A stretch of 64,000 nucleotides of DNA from Sphingorhabdus sp. YGSMI21 (GCF_002776575.1 NZ_CP022548.1:3611001-3675000), one strand, 5' to 3'; shown: positions 43,864-53,203, counted from the stretch's first letter. The notes: a model not told the origin generated them from the sequence alone. Numbers and translations: made by a program.

Positions 43864-44781
43864 TTGAAAGCATTTATCGCGGTCATGCTTGCGCTCATGG
43901 TGGCAATGACGGGCGCGCAAGCGGCGTCGAAATCGACCAGACAATCTGATTATATCGTCGACAGCGATCGTGTTTCTGTTGGGGGTCGCAATATCCAGGT
44001 ATCGGTGGAGCAAAGCCAGATCGGCACAAGCTTTGATACGGGAAGGGTTGCAAGACCTCCGGGCGGCGGCTTGCTCGACACTCTGATCATCGGAGCCATG
44101 GACAACAAGCGAGAACTTATCGCTGCATCGCTCGCCGAACGCGCAGATGGCACGGTCTTGCCTCTGCGCAAGATACTGGAAGATGTCGATATCGACGCGA
44201 TGGCGGTCAGCCATAGCAACGCGGCATTTGCCAAACTCGACTGGTTTGAGCTCAATCAGATCATCTTCACCAAGGCCCCGGACCAGGACGATCCCTTCAC
44301 GCTCTTCAAAAACAACCCTGCGCAGCAGGTCGGCCTCGTCGACTATTATTATGAGCTGTCGCCGGATTTTTCCCACATCCGGATCAGCGCGGAAATTTCA
44401 CTGGCCCGTCAGAGCAAGAAGAAAAGCGCCGAGACGCCTCCGGCTTACCAGGTTTTCTTCCGTCAGAATCTGATCAGTATCGTCCAGTTGCACACACGTT
44501 CCTACGAGCATTACGAAAATGTCGCGAGCTGGAGCGCGGATGACGGAAACCTTGCAAAAGAGGCGCTGACCGCAGCCTTTGTCCAGATGGAACAACTGAT
44601 CCCCTTCGCGCTCGGTCTCGGCAAATCGGACATCGACAGCTACAGCTCCAAAAAGCGCGAAAAAGCTTTTGGCGCCGGGCTATATGGACCGCTGATCAAA
44701 CGCGGCGAAAACGGCGCCGGCGATATTCTTATCTGGAATGATGGCCTGACCCACATCCAGACATTGCCAGCGGGTGGCTGA
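43864..44781 (+). CDS. Exported protein of unknown function
   Basis: 305 residues starting at TTG 43864; the start is decided by the near-perfect AGGAGG ribosome site at 43853-43858, 5 bases upstream. The signal peptide reads AFIAVMLALMVAMTGAQAA. The mature part has alternating beta-like segments (DYYYELSPDFSHIRISAEIS) and no motif I recognise. It lies 152 bp after the previous exported-protein gene and the three may work together (inference from adjacency). Confidence 0.72.
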   Translation: MKAFIAVMLALMVAMTGAQAASKSTRQSDYIVDSDRVSVGGRNIQVSVEQSQIGTSFDTGRVARPPGGGLLDTLIIGAMDNKRELIAASLAERADGTVLPLRKILEDVDIDAMAVSHSNAAFAKLDWFELNQIIFTKAPDQDDPFTLFKNNPAQQVGLVDYYYELSPDFSHIRISAEISLARQSKKKSAETPPAYQVFFRQNLISIVQLHTRSYEHYENVASWSADDGNLAKEALTAAFVQMEQLIPFALGLGKSDIDSYSSKKREKAFGAGLYGPLIKRGENGAGDILIWNDGLTHIQTLPAGG

Positions 44782-44803
44782 AGATCGGCTGGGCGTGTAC
44801 CAA

Positions 44804-45019
44804 CTAGGCGCTTGAAAGCGGGACAATCGTGAACCGGATAGTATGACGAGCGGCATGGTTGCGCAAAATCACCCTTGCTCCAACGCCTACCGACTTCACA
44901 TGTTCGAAATTGCCTAATGACAAGCGGTCAACGCGCTGCAAGATTCTAGCAACTGCTCTTTGATCTTTAAGCATATTCAACTATCGAACAAAAGTCTGCG
45001 TGCGAGTGATTTCGACCAT
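44804..45019 (-). pseudogene. HigB/RelE-family toxin gene with in-frame stop
   Basis: Reading from ATG at 45019, codons 1-12 (MVEITRTQTFVR) are followed by TAG at 44981-44983, where the family has Trp (one-base change from TGG). The rest continues in the same frame: LNMLKDQRAVARILQRVDRL, then SLGNFEHVKSVGVG and a weakly matching end. This is the 'addiction module killer protein' signature (LKDxxAxARIxxRxxRLxxGNFxxVKxVGxG). No antitoxin gene is beside it, since the next plus-strand gene ends at 44781. A decayed remnant. Confidence 0.72.
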
Positions 45020-45048
45020 TGGCCCATTAACGCGAAACAAATCCTATC

Positions 45049-45066
45049 TGTCTAATATAGTAGACA
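45049..45066. promoter_or_regulatory. 18-bp palindrome upstream of the toxin remnant
   Basis: TGTCTAATATAGTAGACA (arms TGTCTA/TAGACA, AT-rich core) lies 30 bases before the remnant's ATG on the minus strand. It may be the old autoregulatory operator or promoter of the toxin module. The rest of 45067-45242 shows no gene. Confidence 0.5.
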
Positions 45067-45242
45067 AGTCGACCGTAAAGGTCAGTTCTCCCAAACCCGA
45101 GTCCTGCATGCGGACCGATCTTTCTGCCCTTCCGTACATGGCTCACAATCTCGACGTCTAGTGGAGCAAAGTTGAGGAGCGGCCCGCGATAAGTGGGGGT
45201 TAGAGAAATTAGTCAGGGTGGCTTGAACCAAGCCAAAAGCCT

Positions 45243-45344
45243 CTACCAGGATTTTCCGCGCCGCCTTTTGAGTCTCTTCCGCACAACAACAATGACCGCA
45301 CTCACCCCGACAACCAGCAACGCGATCAGAGCATAAGCCACCAT
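45243..45344 (-). CDS. Possible small membrane peptide
   Basis: 33 residues: one hydrophobic helix (VAYALIALLVVGVSAVIVVV) followed by a strongly basic end (RKRLKRRRGKSW). No clear ribosome site; it starts 17 bases after the stop of the next upstream ORF. It looks like a short single-pass protein, but support is limited to composition. Confidence 0.35.
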   Translation of the reverse strand: MVAYALIALLVVGVSAVIVVVRKRLKRRRGKSW

Positions 45345-45360
45345 CGTCCGGATTTGCACT

Positions 45361-45603
45361 CTAGCGCCCGCCCTGCGCGGCGTCGCTCTCGGTTTCCTCG
45401 GCAAATTCCTGGGTGATTTCCGCGTCCAGCCTGTCGCGCGGACTGACGTGGCCGGCCTCGCGTTTCTCGGCCTGAATCGCTTCCAGCCCCCAGGCCTTCG
45501 CCGCAGCGGCGGCGACCTTGCGGCGGCTTTCGAGCGGGTCATTGGTGGCCAGATCGAGCTGGCGCGCTTCCTGTTCACGGCAGGTGGATGCTTTTACACG
45601 CAT
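45361..45603 (-). CDS. Small conserved-looking hypothetical protein
   Basis: 80 residues from ATG at 45603, with GGAAGGG 9 bases before it. It begins MRVKASTCREQEARQLDLA and is Ala/Glu-rich and helical (KVAAAAAKAWGLEAIQAEKR). Cytoplasmic; no family named. The short spacing to the neighbouring small ORFs suggests one transcript. A longer frame to 45858 is unsupported, since the upstream part is the antisense of the next gene. Confidence 0.6.
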   Translation of the reverse strand: MRVKASTCREQEARQLDLATNDPLESRRKVAAAAAKAWGLEAIQAEKREAGHVSPRDRLDAEITQEFAEETESDAAQGGR

Positions 45604-45625
45604 AAGGGGTGCCCTTCCGGTCCGG

Positions 45626-45766
45626 TCATTTCCCGCGGTTGCTCTTGATATTCTCAAGACCGGCGACGACACCCGCCTTACCCGACGGGTTGGAAGCGTT
45701 GTTCTTGACCTTGGCGGCCTTGGGCTTGCGGATTTCCTTGTTCGATTTCTTCTGCGACTTGGCCAT
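45626..45766 (-). CDS. Small basic hypothetical protein
   Basis: 46 residues from ATG at 45766, preceded by GGAAGGAAA. The start MAKSQKKSNKEIRKPKAAK is highly basic. Similar short Lys-rich proteins are annotated in many proteobacterial genomes. Possibly RNA- or ribosome-associated; this is a guess from charge. Confidence 0.6.
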   Translation of the reverse strand: MAKSQKKSNKEIRKPKAAKVKNNASNPSGKAGVVAGLENIKSNRGK

Positions 45767-46067
45767 GATATTTCCTTCCAGAGGGTTTTGCGGACGGCAG
45801 CCGCCGGCTTCGCTCCAGACAAGGAGGCGGCGGGTCGGCTGTCGGCGAACAACGTCAAACAAATGGGCTGCGAATAGGTCCTGCCTCAGGAAAGCCGCTC
45901 AGAGTTATTTCTGACCGTGAAGAGACAATGCCGGTGCGGAGCGCGATTGCGCGGTCGCACGGGCCTGTTCCCGATATAGGGAGGGATAGGGGCTATTGTA
46001 AGGCGCGATGACAGAAACAGCCCGTCTGCGACCGGAAGGCTGTTGACCGTGGCGGCTGGCAGCAATG

Positions 46068-46760
46068 CTACAGTATAGCGTCGCCCAGGCCCATCATCTT
46101 GCCATTGGTGACAATTACCCGGTCGCCCAGTTTTGCCTGTTCGAACAGAAGCCGTGCAAATTCCAGCGGCACACCGATGCAGCCCCGCGTCCCCCAGCCC
46201 CATTTGACATCGGAAGCATGGATGGCGACGCCGTCATTGGTCAGCCGCATCATATAAGGCATCGGCGACCCGTAGATATTCGAGACATGGTCCTTGTTCT
46301 TCTGCGTGATCGGAAAGACGCCGGTCGGAGTCGGCTTTCTGGAATCACCAAAGGTGATCACCGCGGCACCGATTTCATAGCCAGCGCGGAAGACGGAAAT
46401 GCTCTCGGCCTTGAGATCGACGGTGACGACCAGTTCGCCATCCGGCACGCCCTCGTCGTCCCATTTATAATAGCCATGGACGAAAGGCTCGTCGATCTGG
46501 AGGATGCGCTTGACCACGAACCTGTCGCTCAGCGGCAGTTTTTCGGCAATGTCCACAGGCTCGGCGATCTCTGGTTCGACCAGGGCAGCATTTTGGACAA
46601 CCGGTTCGGCCACCGCATTCTCGCTGGCCACCGGCGCCGGACGCGCGGAAGAGGATTCGGCGTCGGCGCGGGTCAGCCCCATGACCAGCATCGCGAATAT
46701 CGCAAATGCCGTCAGCAGCAAAACCGAGGCGCTCACCCGATAGGCTATTTTTTCGACCAT
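46068..46760 (-). CDS. L,D-transpeptidase (YkuD family)
   Basis: 230 residues. One N-terminal membrane/signal segment (ASVLLLTAFAIFAMLVMGL) and an Ala/Glu/Pro-rich linker precede the YkuD domain (residues ~105-225). The catalytic His is in VAIHASDVKWGWG and the catalytic Cys in TRGCIGVPLEFA. The canonical SHGCxR is replaced by TRGCIG, a variant I believe occurs in sphingomonads. It crosslinks peptidoglycan or attaches lipoproteins; which is undetermined. Confidence 0.88.
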   Translation of the reverse strand: MVEKIAYRVSASVLLLTAFAIFAMLVMGLTRADAESSSARPAPVASENAVAEPVVQNAALVEPEIAEPVDIAEKLPLSDRFVVKRILQIDEPFVHGYYKWDDEGVPDGELVVTVDLKAESISVFRAGYEIGAAVITFGDSRKPTPTGVFPITQKNKDHVSNIYGSPMPYMMRLTNDGVAIHASDVKWGWGTRGCIGVPLEFARLLFEQAKLGDRVIVTNGKMMGLGDAIL

Positions 46761-46892
46761 CGCTCATACTCCGTAAGTTAACGGAGTGTTTACCATGGAT
46801 TTGTCGCAAGAAACGGGCGATTTTTCCGCCGTCCCGCAGCGGTACGATGGTTTCCGGTTTATTAAGGGGCAGCGTTAACGGGCCGATCATTG

Positions 46893-46916
46893 GGGCACCC
46901 GCACCGGCAGGTGCCC
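46893..46916. terminator. GC-rich hairpin after the DUF885 gene
   Basis: GGGCACC and GGTGCCC pair across a 10-base loop. It lies 56 bases past the stop of the minus-strand DUF885 gene. No T-run follows on the minus strand, so termination is only possible. Confidence 0.35.
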
Positions 46917-46971
46917 ATGATTTTGCTCTCTCGCGCGGAAAAGTCCTTCCGCTGGACAGGGATTAGCGAGT

Positions 46972-48729
46972 CTAGAAGACCGCTTTTGCTTCGGCTTCCT
47001 TCATCATCGCCTTGCGCACCATCGGTATCGGCGGGCCACCATAGCTGAGGAATTCGTCATGAAATTCCTTCCAGCCGGCGGTCGCACCATTTTCACCGGC
47101 CTTCTGCTCGGCAAAATGGGCATCGGTCCAGTCCTCGCGCAACCTGCGGATCATCAGCTTGCCCATTGTGTAATTGAGATAGGCCGGATCATAGGTTCCG
47201 CGCGCCGCCTGCTGGGTCGCGTTGCCGAGATCCTGGTAACATTCCTTCCGGAACATATCGAGGCTCTGCTCGACCGTCATCCCGCGTGCGTGCAGGCCGA
47301 TGGCCGACAGATAGCGGCAATTGCGCAACAGCGCGTTGGACAGCTGCCCGATTTTGGTCTCCGGATCGCCATCGTGCAGGCCGGCCTCAATCATCATCTC
47401 CTCGGTATAATGGGCCCAGCCCTCGGCAAAGGCATAGCCGACGAACAATTTCCCGAAGACCGATTTGGCCCGGTTGCTGTGCAGGAAGTTGAGGAAATGG
47501 CCGGGCCAGACTTCGTGGATCGAGGTGCCGAGCAGGTCCATCTTGCCGGGAATATAGGCGGCTCTTGTGGCTTCGTCCCACGACGGGTCCGGCGGCGAGA
47601 TATAATAGACGCTCGGCAGGCCGGTTTCGTACGGGCCCGGAATGTCGATATAGGCGCTATTCTGTCTGTTATAGGGCGGCGATTCCTCGACCTGCGCGAC
47701 TTCCGTGCCGGGAATGCTCACCAGATCCTTCTCGATCAGAAATGCGCGCAGCGGCGGCAATTGGTCACGGGCTTCCTGCACCGGGCCTTTCTCGGGTTTG
47801 TTAGCCGCCATTTTCGCAAAACAGTCGACAATGCTCGCGCCCGGCGCAAAGGCAGCGCAAGCCTTGGCCAAGGCTGCCTGATTGCGCTTGAGATCGGCCC
47901 GGCCGATCGCCTCCAGCTCGTCGAGCGAGATATTGACACCCTCGGTCTTGCTCACCATCGCCGCGAATGTCTCGGCACCCAGCGCATAGCCGTCCCTGGT
48001 CGCCGGAACCGAACCGATATGGCCGGCCAGATCCTTCATCGCCGCAGCCGCAGCGGCGGCAGCGATATCAAATTGCTGTTGCAGTTCGCTGTCCTTCACC
48101 TCGGCAAAGGCGGCCTTGGCGTCGCCGGTGAAATAATCCGCAAATCCGCCAAAAGCGGCCTGCCCGAATTTCAGATAGGTTTCCGGCAAAGGCAATTGCA
48201 GATTGTCCTTGATCTGCGCGGCTGCCGCCGGGACGGCATTGGCATATTGGATGAAGGCCTTCATCCGCGTTTCGACATCGGCATAGGGCCGGGCAATATA
48301 GACATTGGGGTCCAGCGCGCCGACATAATAGGCGGGATTCCGGTGCGGTGCATCGGCGGTCTCCAGCCAGAAAAGCTCGCCCTCCATCACGCTGACCAGA
48401 TAGTCCCGCTCGAACAGCTCCGCTTCACTGAGCTCTGCCGCGTCGATCGCCTGCGCCTCCGTTATCGCCTGCTTGCGAATATCAATTGCCTTTTTCAGGC
48501 CTGCCTCGCTCCAGTCGGGCAGCTGGCCGTCAAATTCATGTTTGCCCTGATAGACAGCAAATGTCGGGTTGGCGGGGAAATAGCCGTCCAGAAAGCGGGA
48601 CAAATAGCTGCCCCAGACACTGCTCTGGTCAATCTCCATCGCGGCAACCGGTGCATCCTCTACCTTCTTGCAGCCGGTCACCGTCAAAGCCGCCAGCGAT
48701 ACCGCCAGCATCAGATTGCGCATCTTCAT
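46972..48729 (-). CDS. DUF885 lipoprotein, probable zinc metallopeptidase
   Basis: 585 residues from ATG at 48729, with GGGGAG 7 bases before it. The lipobox is VTGC after a hydrophobic stretch. The metallopeptidase-like motifs of DUF885 are present: HEVWPGH (in TSIHEVWPGHFL) and AEGWAHYTEEM. Proteins of this family are predicted gluzincin-type peptidases of the periplasm, mostly uncharacterised. The same frame runs open far upstream (to 50871), but that part is antisense to two clear genes. Confidence 0.9.
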   Translation of the reverse strand: MKMRNLMLAVSLAALTVTGCKKVEDAPVAAMEIDQSSVWGSYLSRFLDGYFPANPTFAVYQGKHEFDGQLPDWSEAGLKKAIDIRKQAITEAQAIDAAELSEAELFERDYLVSVMEGELFWLETADAPHRNPAYYVGALDPNVYIARPYADVETRMKAFIQYANAVPAAAAQIKDNLQLPLPETYLKFGQAAFGGFADYFTGDAKAAFAEVKDSELQQQFDIAAAAAAAAMKDLAGHIGSVPATRDGYALGAETFAAMVSKTEGVNISLDELEAIGRADLKRNQAALAKACAAFAPGASIVDCFAKMAANKPEKGPVQEARDQLPPLRAFLIEKDLVSIPGTEVAQVEESPPYNRQNSAYIDIPGPYETGLPSVYYISPPDPSWDEATRAAYIPGKMDLLGTSIHEVWPGHFLNFLHSNRAKSVFGKLFVGYAFAEGWAHYTEEMMIEAGLHDGDPETKIGQLSNALLRNCRYLSAIGLHARGMTVEQSLDMFRKECYQDLGNATQQAARGTYDPAYLNYTMGKLMIRRLREDWTDAHFAEQKAGENGATAGWKEFHDEFLSYGGPPIPMVRKAMMKEAEAKAVF

Positions 48730-48882
48730 TTCTGTCTCCCCGGGGAATATGTCTGCCGACGACAGACTGGCATAATCGCCAGAGGCTTGGCCAGCGCTAT
48801 TCGACGAAAGGCAATCGGCAAAATTCCAGTGCCGGCGCACGAATTGATTGCAGCGTCTTGCGGCAATCGCTAGCAGCATCCG

Positions 48883-50154
48883 GTGATCAGCTCCGCACCG
48901 CATCCCTTCACTATCGCCAATTATCGCTACCTCTGGTTCTCGCGACTGGCATCGATGTTTGCGCTCTACGCGATGATGCTGATCCTCGGCTGGCAGGCCT
49001 ATAATCTGGCGCGCGAAAGCATGGGGGTCAGCGCCTCGGCCGGGATTTTGGGACTGCTCGGGCTGTTGCAATTCGTGCCCTTGTTCATTCTGACGCCGCT
49101 GGTCGGCTGGGTCGCCGACCATATGGACCGCCGCTGGATCGCGCGCATCGTTCTGGCGGCCCAGGCACTGATAGCGCTGGCCCTCGGCCTGCTGACCGCG
49201 ACTGGCGGGATCACGCTCTGGACCATCTATATCATCGCGGTGCTGCTCGGCATCTGCCGCGCCTTTCTCGGCCCGGCGATCAGCTCGCTCGCGCCCAATC
49301 TGGTCCCGAAAGCGTCGCTGCCGCGTGCCATCGCGCTGTCGACCATAGCCTGGCAGGTCGGCGTCATTGCCGGTCCGGGCATGGCGGGGCCGCTCTACAA
49401 GGTCGATGCCGCCCTGCCCTATTTCGTCTGCGCAGGTCTCTACAGCCTGGCAACGCTGGCGATATTCCTGATTGGCCCGGTGCCGCGCCCGGAAGCGGAC
49501 AAGACCAGAGGCCCTTTGCAGCAAGTCAGTGACGGCATGGCCTATGTCTGGACCAACAAGCTGGTGCTGGGCGCAATCACGCTCGATCTGCTGGTCATGT
49601 TCCTCGCCGGCGCCACGGCGATGATCCCGGTCTTTGCCAAGGACATATTGAATGCCGGAGAAATCGGCCTGTCGCTGCTTGCCGCCTCGCCGGCGGTCGG
49701 CGCGGTGATTGTCGCGCTGATCTTCTCCTTCGCCCCGCTCAGCAAGAATGTCGGCAACAGCATGCTCGCGGCGATGGCGGTGTTCGGTCTCGGCACCATC
49801 GGCTTTGGCCTCAGCACCAATCTCTACCTGTCGATGGCCTGTCTCGGCCTCTGCGGCGCCGCCGACATGTTCGGCGTCTATGTCCGCGGGTCGCTGATCC
49901 AGCTGCACACGCCGGACGCCAAGCGCGGGCGGGTCGGCGCGGTCAGCCAGATGACGATCAGCGCATCCAATGAACTGGGCGATGCATTGTCCGGCGGCCT
50001 GGCCGTGTTGGTCGGCCCGATTGCCGCCATTGTAGCGGGCGGTGCCGGTGCTATAGTGGTCACCGGACTCTGGTCGCGCCTGTTCCCGCAACTGGGCGCT
50101 GCCAAGACTTTTGATCCGCCGGAGGACCTGCAGAGGGAACCGGCAAAAGAATGA
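48883..50154 (+). CDS. MFS exporter, EntS-like
   Basis: 423 residues from GTG at 48883, about 12 membrane segments. The first-half loop VGWVADHMDRRWIARI is the MFS A-motif, and the N-terminal region (YRYLWFSRLASMFALYAMMLILGWQAYNL) resembles the DUF894/enterobactin-exporter group. Substrate unknown. 24 bp before cysK. Confidence 0.85.
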   Translation: MISSAPHPFTIANYRYLWFSRLASMFALYAMMLILGWQAYNLARESMGVSASAGILGLLGLLQFVPLFILTPLVGWVADHMDRRWIARIVLAAQALIALALGLLTATGGITLWTIYIIAVLLGICRAFLGPAISSLAPNLVPKASLPRAIALSTIAWQVGVIAGPGMAGPLYKVDAALPYFVCAGLYSLATLAIFLIGPVPRPEADKTRGPLQQVSDGMAYVWTNKLVLGAITLDLLVMFLAGATAMIPVFAKDILNAGEIGLSLLAASPAVGAVIVALIFSFAPLSKNVGNSMLAAMAVFGLGTIGFGLSTNLYLSMACLGLCGAADMFGVYVRGSLIQLHTPDAKRGRVGAVSQMTISASNELGDALSGGLAVLVGPIAAIVAGGAGAIVVTGLWSRLFPQLGAAKTFDPPEDLQREPAKE

Positions 50155-50178
50155 AAAGATAAACAGGAGCGCAGGATA

Positions 50179-51099
50179 ATGATTGCCAATAATATTCTCG
50201 AAACCATCGGAAACACACCGCATATCAAGATGCAGCGGCTGTTCGGCGACGCCAATGTCTGGATCAAGTCCGAACGTTCCAACCCTGGCGGATCGATCAA
50301 GGACCGGATCGGTCTGGCGATGATCGAGGCGGCCGAGAAATCCGGCGCGCTGAAACCCGGCGGTACAATCATCGAACCGACATCGGGCAATACCGGCGTC
50401 GGTCTTGCGATGGTCGCGGCGGTCAAGGGCTATACGCTGGTTCTGGTGATGCCCGAATCGATGTCGCTCGAACGCCGGCGGCTGATGCTCGCTTATGGCG
50501 CGACCTTCGACCTCAGCCCGAAGGAAAAGGGCATGAAGGGCGCAATCGAGCGGGCGCAGGAACTGGTCGACCAGACGCCCGGTGCCTGGATGCCGCAGCA
50601 ATTTGAAAATCCGGCCAATTTCGAAGTGCACAAACGCACCACCGCGATCGAAATTCTCAATGACTTCAAGGACAACCCGCTGGATGCGATCATCACCGGT
50701 GTCGGCACCGGCGGCCATATCACTGGCGTGGCCGAAGTGCTGAAGGAACATTGGAGCCATCTGAAAGTCTATGCGGTCGAACCGACGGCTTCCCCGGTGA
50801 TCAGCGGCGGTCAGCCCGGCCCGCACCCGATCCAGGGCATCGGCGCCGGCTTCATTCCCGGCAATCTGCACACGCAGAGCATCGACGGCGCGATCCAGGT
50901 CGACCCTGCCGATGCCAAGGCCATGGCCCTGAGAGCGGCCAGCGAGGAAGGTATGCTGGTCGGCATTTCCTCAGGCGCGACTCTGGCGGCGATCGCGCAG
51001 AAGCTTCCGGAACTGGGCGACGGCGCGAAAGTGCTCGGCTTCAACTATGACACCGGCGAGCGCTATCTCTCCGTGCCAGAGTTTTTGCCCGAAGAATGA
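50179..51099 (+). CDS. cysK: Cysteine synthase A
   Basis: 306 residues. It converts O-acetylserine and sulfide to cysteine with PLP. PLP lysine is in NPGGSIKDR, then [24 protein letters not shown] (phosphate loop) and [10 protein letters not shown]. The stop overlaps the next start as ATGA. AGGAG lies before the ATG. Confidence 0.96.
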   Translation: MIANNILETIGNTPHIKMQRLFGDANVWIKSERSNPGGSIKDRIGLAMIEAAEKSGALKPGGTIIEPTSGNTGVGLAMVAAVKGYTLVLVMPESMSLERRRLMLAYGATFDLSPKEKGMKGAIERAQELVDQTPGAWMPQQFENPANFEVHKRTTAIEILNDFKDNPLDAIITGVGTGGHITGVAEVLKEHWSHLKVYAVEPTASPVISGGQPGPHPIQGIGAGFIPGNLHTQSIDGAIQVDPADAKAMALRAASEEGMLVGISSGATLAAIAQKLPELGDGAKVLGFNYDTGERYLSVPEFLPEE

Positions 51100-51836
51100 G
51101 CTCGATAGAGGTCCAGCAATTCACCTACCGGCATGGTGATGTGGAATTGGCCGGCTATATGGCGCAGCCCAGCCGCTATCCGCGGGCCGGCATATTGATC
51201 GTGCCGACCATCGCCGGACCGACCAAGCTGATGCATGATCGCGCCCGCTGGCTCGCTTCCCTGGGCTATAGCGCGATGGTCTGCGACCTCTATGGCAAGG
51301 GCCATGTCGAGGACATGCGTGAAGCCCGCAAACTGGCCGACGAGCTGCGCGCCGATGCCGAATATTATCGCGACCGCTTCCGCTGCGCGCTCGCCGAATT
51401 GCGTACGCGGTCGAAGCTGGCGAACAACCGGATTGCCGCGATCGGCTATTGCATGGGCGGCGAGATCGTTCTGGAAATGGCGCGCGGCGGCGAGGATATC
51501 GCGCTGGTGGTCAGCTTCCACGGACTGCTGGCCACACCGCTTCCGGCCAAGCGCGGGACGATCAAGGCGCGCCTTCTGGTCTGCCATGGCCGGGCCGACC
51601 CGCTCGTTCCGCCGAAGCAGGTGCGGGATTTTCTCGAGGAAATGGACATTGCGGGGGCAGATTGCCACATGCATATCTATTCCGGCGTGCTCCACGGATT
51701 CACTGACATCAGCAGCAATTCCCGAGCCGTCGAGGCGGTCCGCTATAACGCTTCGGCCGACCGGCAAAGCAAGGCGGCCATGCTCAGCATGTTCGACGAG
51801 CTTTTCGAGAATAAAAAAACACCGGACCGATATTAG
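51096..51836 (+). CDS. Dienelactone hydrolase family protein
   Basis: 246 residues, alpha/beta hydrolase. The Cys nucleophile is in IGYCMGGEI (GxCxGG, the DLH form), with an Asp in [10 protein letters not shown] and the His in VLHGFTD. Probably a cytosolic hydrolase of unknown substrate. The start overlaps cysK by ATGA, so it is translated together with it. Its last bases contain the stem of the opposite-strand terminator. Confidence 0.87.
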   Translation: MSSIEVQQFTYRHGDVELAGYMAQPSRYPRAGILIVPTIAGPTKLMHDRARWLASLGYSAMVCDLYGKGHVEDMREARKLADELRADAEYYRDRFRCALAELRTRSKLANNRIAAIGYCMGGEIVLEMARGGEDIALVVSFHGLLATPLPAKRGTIKARLLVCHGRADPLVPPKQVRDFLEEMDIAGADCHMHIYSGVLHGFTDISSNSRAVEAVRYNASADRQSKAAMLSMFDELFENKKTPDRY

Positions 51837-51846
51837 GCCCGGTGTT
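51812..51846 (-). terminator. Rho-independent terminator of the 51870 gene
   Basis: On the minus strand, AACACCGG and CCGGTGTT pair and are followed by seven T. It terminates the gene at 51870-52142. The hairpin lies partly within the 3' end of the opposite-strand hydrolase gene. Confidence 0.85.
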
Positions 51847-51869
51847 CCAGTTGCTTTCGGACGGTTCGT

Positions 51870-52142
51870 CTAGTCCGGCTCGCCGTCGCCGTCATTGTCG
51901 AGCAGATCGGGCTGACCATCGCCATCGCTGTCCCAGGCATCGGGCTGTCCGTCACCGCTGCGGTCCCACGCATCCATCAGACCGTCACCATCAGTGTCGA
52001 TGGTCGGTGCCGGGATTTCCGATGGCGTCTCGTCGGTGGTTTCCGGTTCGGCCGCATGGGCTGCAACCGAAAGTCCCAGTCCGGCGCCGATCAGAAATGG
52101 TGTCATCCGGCGCAGACGTTTCTGGCTATTGTTGGAATGCAT
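51870..52142 (-). CDS. Small exported protein with Ca2+-binding type-3 repeats
   Basis: 90 residues. A signal peptide (MTPFLIGAGLGLSVAAHA) precedes a Thr/Glu/Pro linker and then four to five tandem Asp/Gly repeats (DTDGDGLMDAWD, DSDGDGQPDLLD, DNDGDGEPD). These match thrombospondin type-3/dockerin-like calcium-binding repeats. Probably a secreted or periplasmic calcium-binding peptide. A hydrophilic N-terminal segment (MHSNNSQKRLRR) precedes the hydrophobic part. Confidence 0.75.
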   Translation of the reverse strand: MHSNNSQKRLRRMTPFLIGAGLGLSVAAHAAEPETTDETPSEIPAPTIDTDGDGLMDAWDRSGDGQPDAWDSDGDGQPDLLDNDGDGEPD

Positions 52143-52414
52143 TGCATATACTCCTTATGCATATCATTCCCCTGTCACGAAATGTGCTGACGGATTTGGC
52201 GCGGCGGGTCCAGCAACCTTCGACCATATGTTCGAAAGCGGCGCTAAATAGCTGATTTACCGCCAGCTATCGACAAATAAACACCATTCGTCGTGGCAGA
52301 TCCACAAGCTCGCTTTTGACAGAATTTCGGCAACAGTTTGTCGAATTATCGTCACATTCTGCAATATAATTGGAAAAAGGGGTCCGGAATTTTTCAACTG
52401 AAAGATTGCTAGCC

Positions 52415-53194
52415 ATGTCTACCCAGGACCAGCGCCCCGCTTCCCCCGCCACCACAGACCGGCCGCTTATCATCAGGATCGGCAAGAGGCTGCGCGGCAC
52501 GATGAACCGGATATCGAGGGACCAGTCGAAAATCCCGACCGAGCCGGTCCTCCCGGCGAGCGCCTTTCCATGGACCAATCGCCTCGCCGAAAAGTGGCAG
52601 ACCATCGCCGCGGAAGCAGCCGCCATCCTGCGCCATCGCGATGCCGTACCACCGCTCCGGGAAATTTCACCCGATCACGCGCGGATTGCGGGCGACGGCA
52701 ACTGGCGCTCCTTCTTTCTGGTCGGCTATGGCTATGAAGTGGCGGAAAATTGCACCCGCGCGCCGGTCACGGCGGAACTGGTGCGCCAGATACCCGATCT
52801 CAACTCGGCTTTCTTCTCGATATTGGAGCCCGGAGCGACCATCCCCCGCCATCGCGGGGTAACCCGTGGTCTGGTGACCTGCCACCTCGGCCTGATCATT
52901 CCCGACCGGGCGGAGCAATGCGCGATGCAGGTCGAGGATATCGATCTCCACTGGGAAGCCGGCAAATGGCTGATCTTTGACGACAGCTATTTTCACGAGG
53001 TGCACAATGCAACGGATCAGCGCCGGGTCATCCTGCTGCTGCAGGTAAAGCGTCCGATGCGACTGCTGGGCCGGCTCGCCAATGATCTGGCATTATGGGG
53101 CATTCGCCGGTCACCCTTTGTACAGGATGCCCGGCGAAACCTTCATATGTGGGAAAATGCCTATCGGCAGGCGGAACGGAACGAAGCCGCCTGA
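52415..53194 (+). CDS. Aspartyl/asparaginyl beta-hydroxylase (LpxO-like)
   Basis: 259 residues from ATG at 52415; a TTG at 52370 is in frame. The Fe(II)/2-oxoglutarate fold has the first His in PRHRGVTRG, the second metal ligands in FDDSYFHEVHNAT, and LLLQVKRP. The same family includes LpxO, which 2-hydroxylates lipid A. Membrane association of the substrate is unproven here. Converges on the acyl-CoA dehydrogenase gene, 9 bp apart. Confidence 0.85.
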   Translation: MSTQDQRPASPATTDRPLIIRIGKRLRGTMNRISRDQSKIPTEPVLPASAFPWTNRLAEKWQTIAAEAAAILRHRDAVPPLREISPDHARIAGDGNWRSFFLVGYGYEVAENCTRAPVTAELVRQIPDLNSAFFSILEPGATIPRHRGVTRGLVTCHLGLIIPDRAEQCAMQVEDIDLHWEAGKWLIFDDSYFHEVHNATDQRRVILLLQVKRPMRLLGRLANDLALWGIRRSPFVQDARRNLHMWENAYRQAERNEAA

Positions 53195-53203
53195 TCAGCG
53201 CGT

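Noticed and set aside
44782..45242. Possible transposase remnant or tRNA in the gap after the exported-protein genes
   Set aside because: No cloverleaf or transposase motif; only the toxin remnant and a palindrome are supported.
48730..50871. Very long minus-strand frame continuing upstream of the DUF885 gene
   Set aside because: It is antisense to the MFS exporter and cysK, has shadow-type composition (His/Arg/Gly-rich), and the DUF885 gene has a good ribosome site and signal sequence at 48729.
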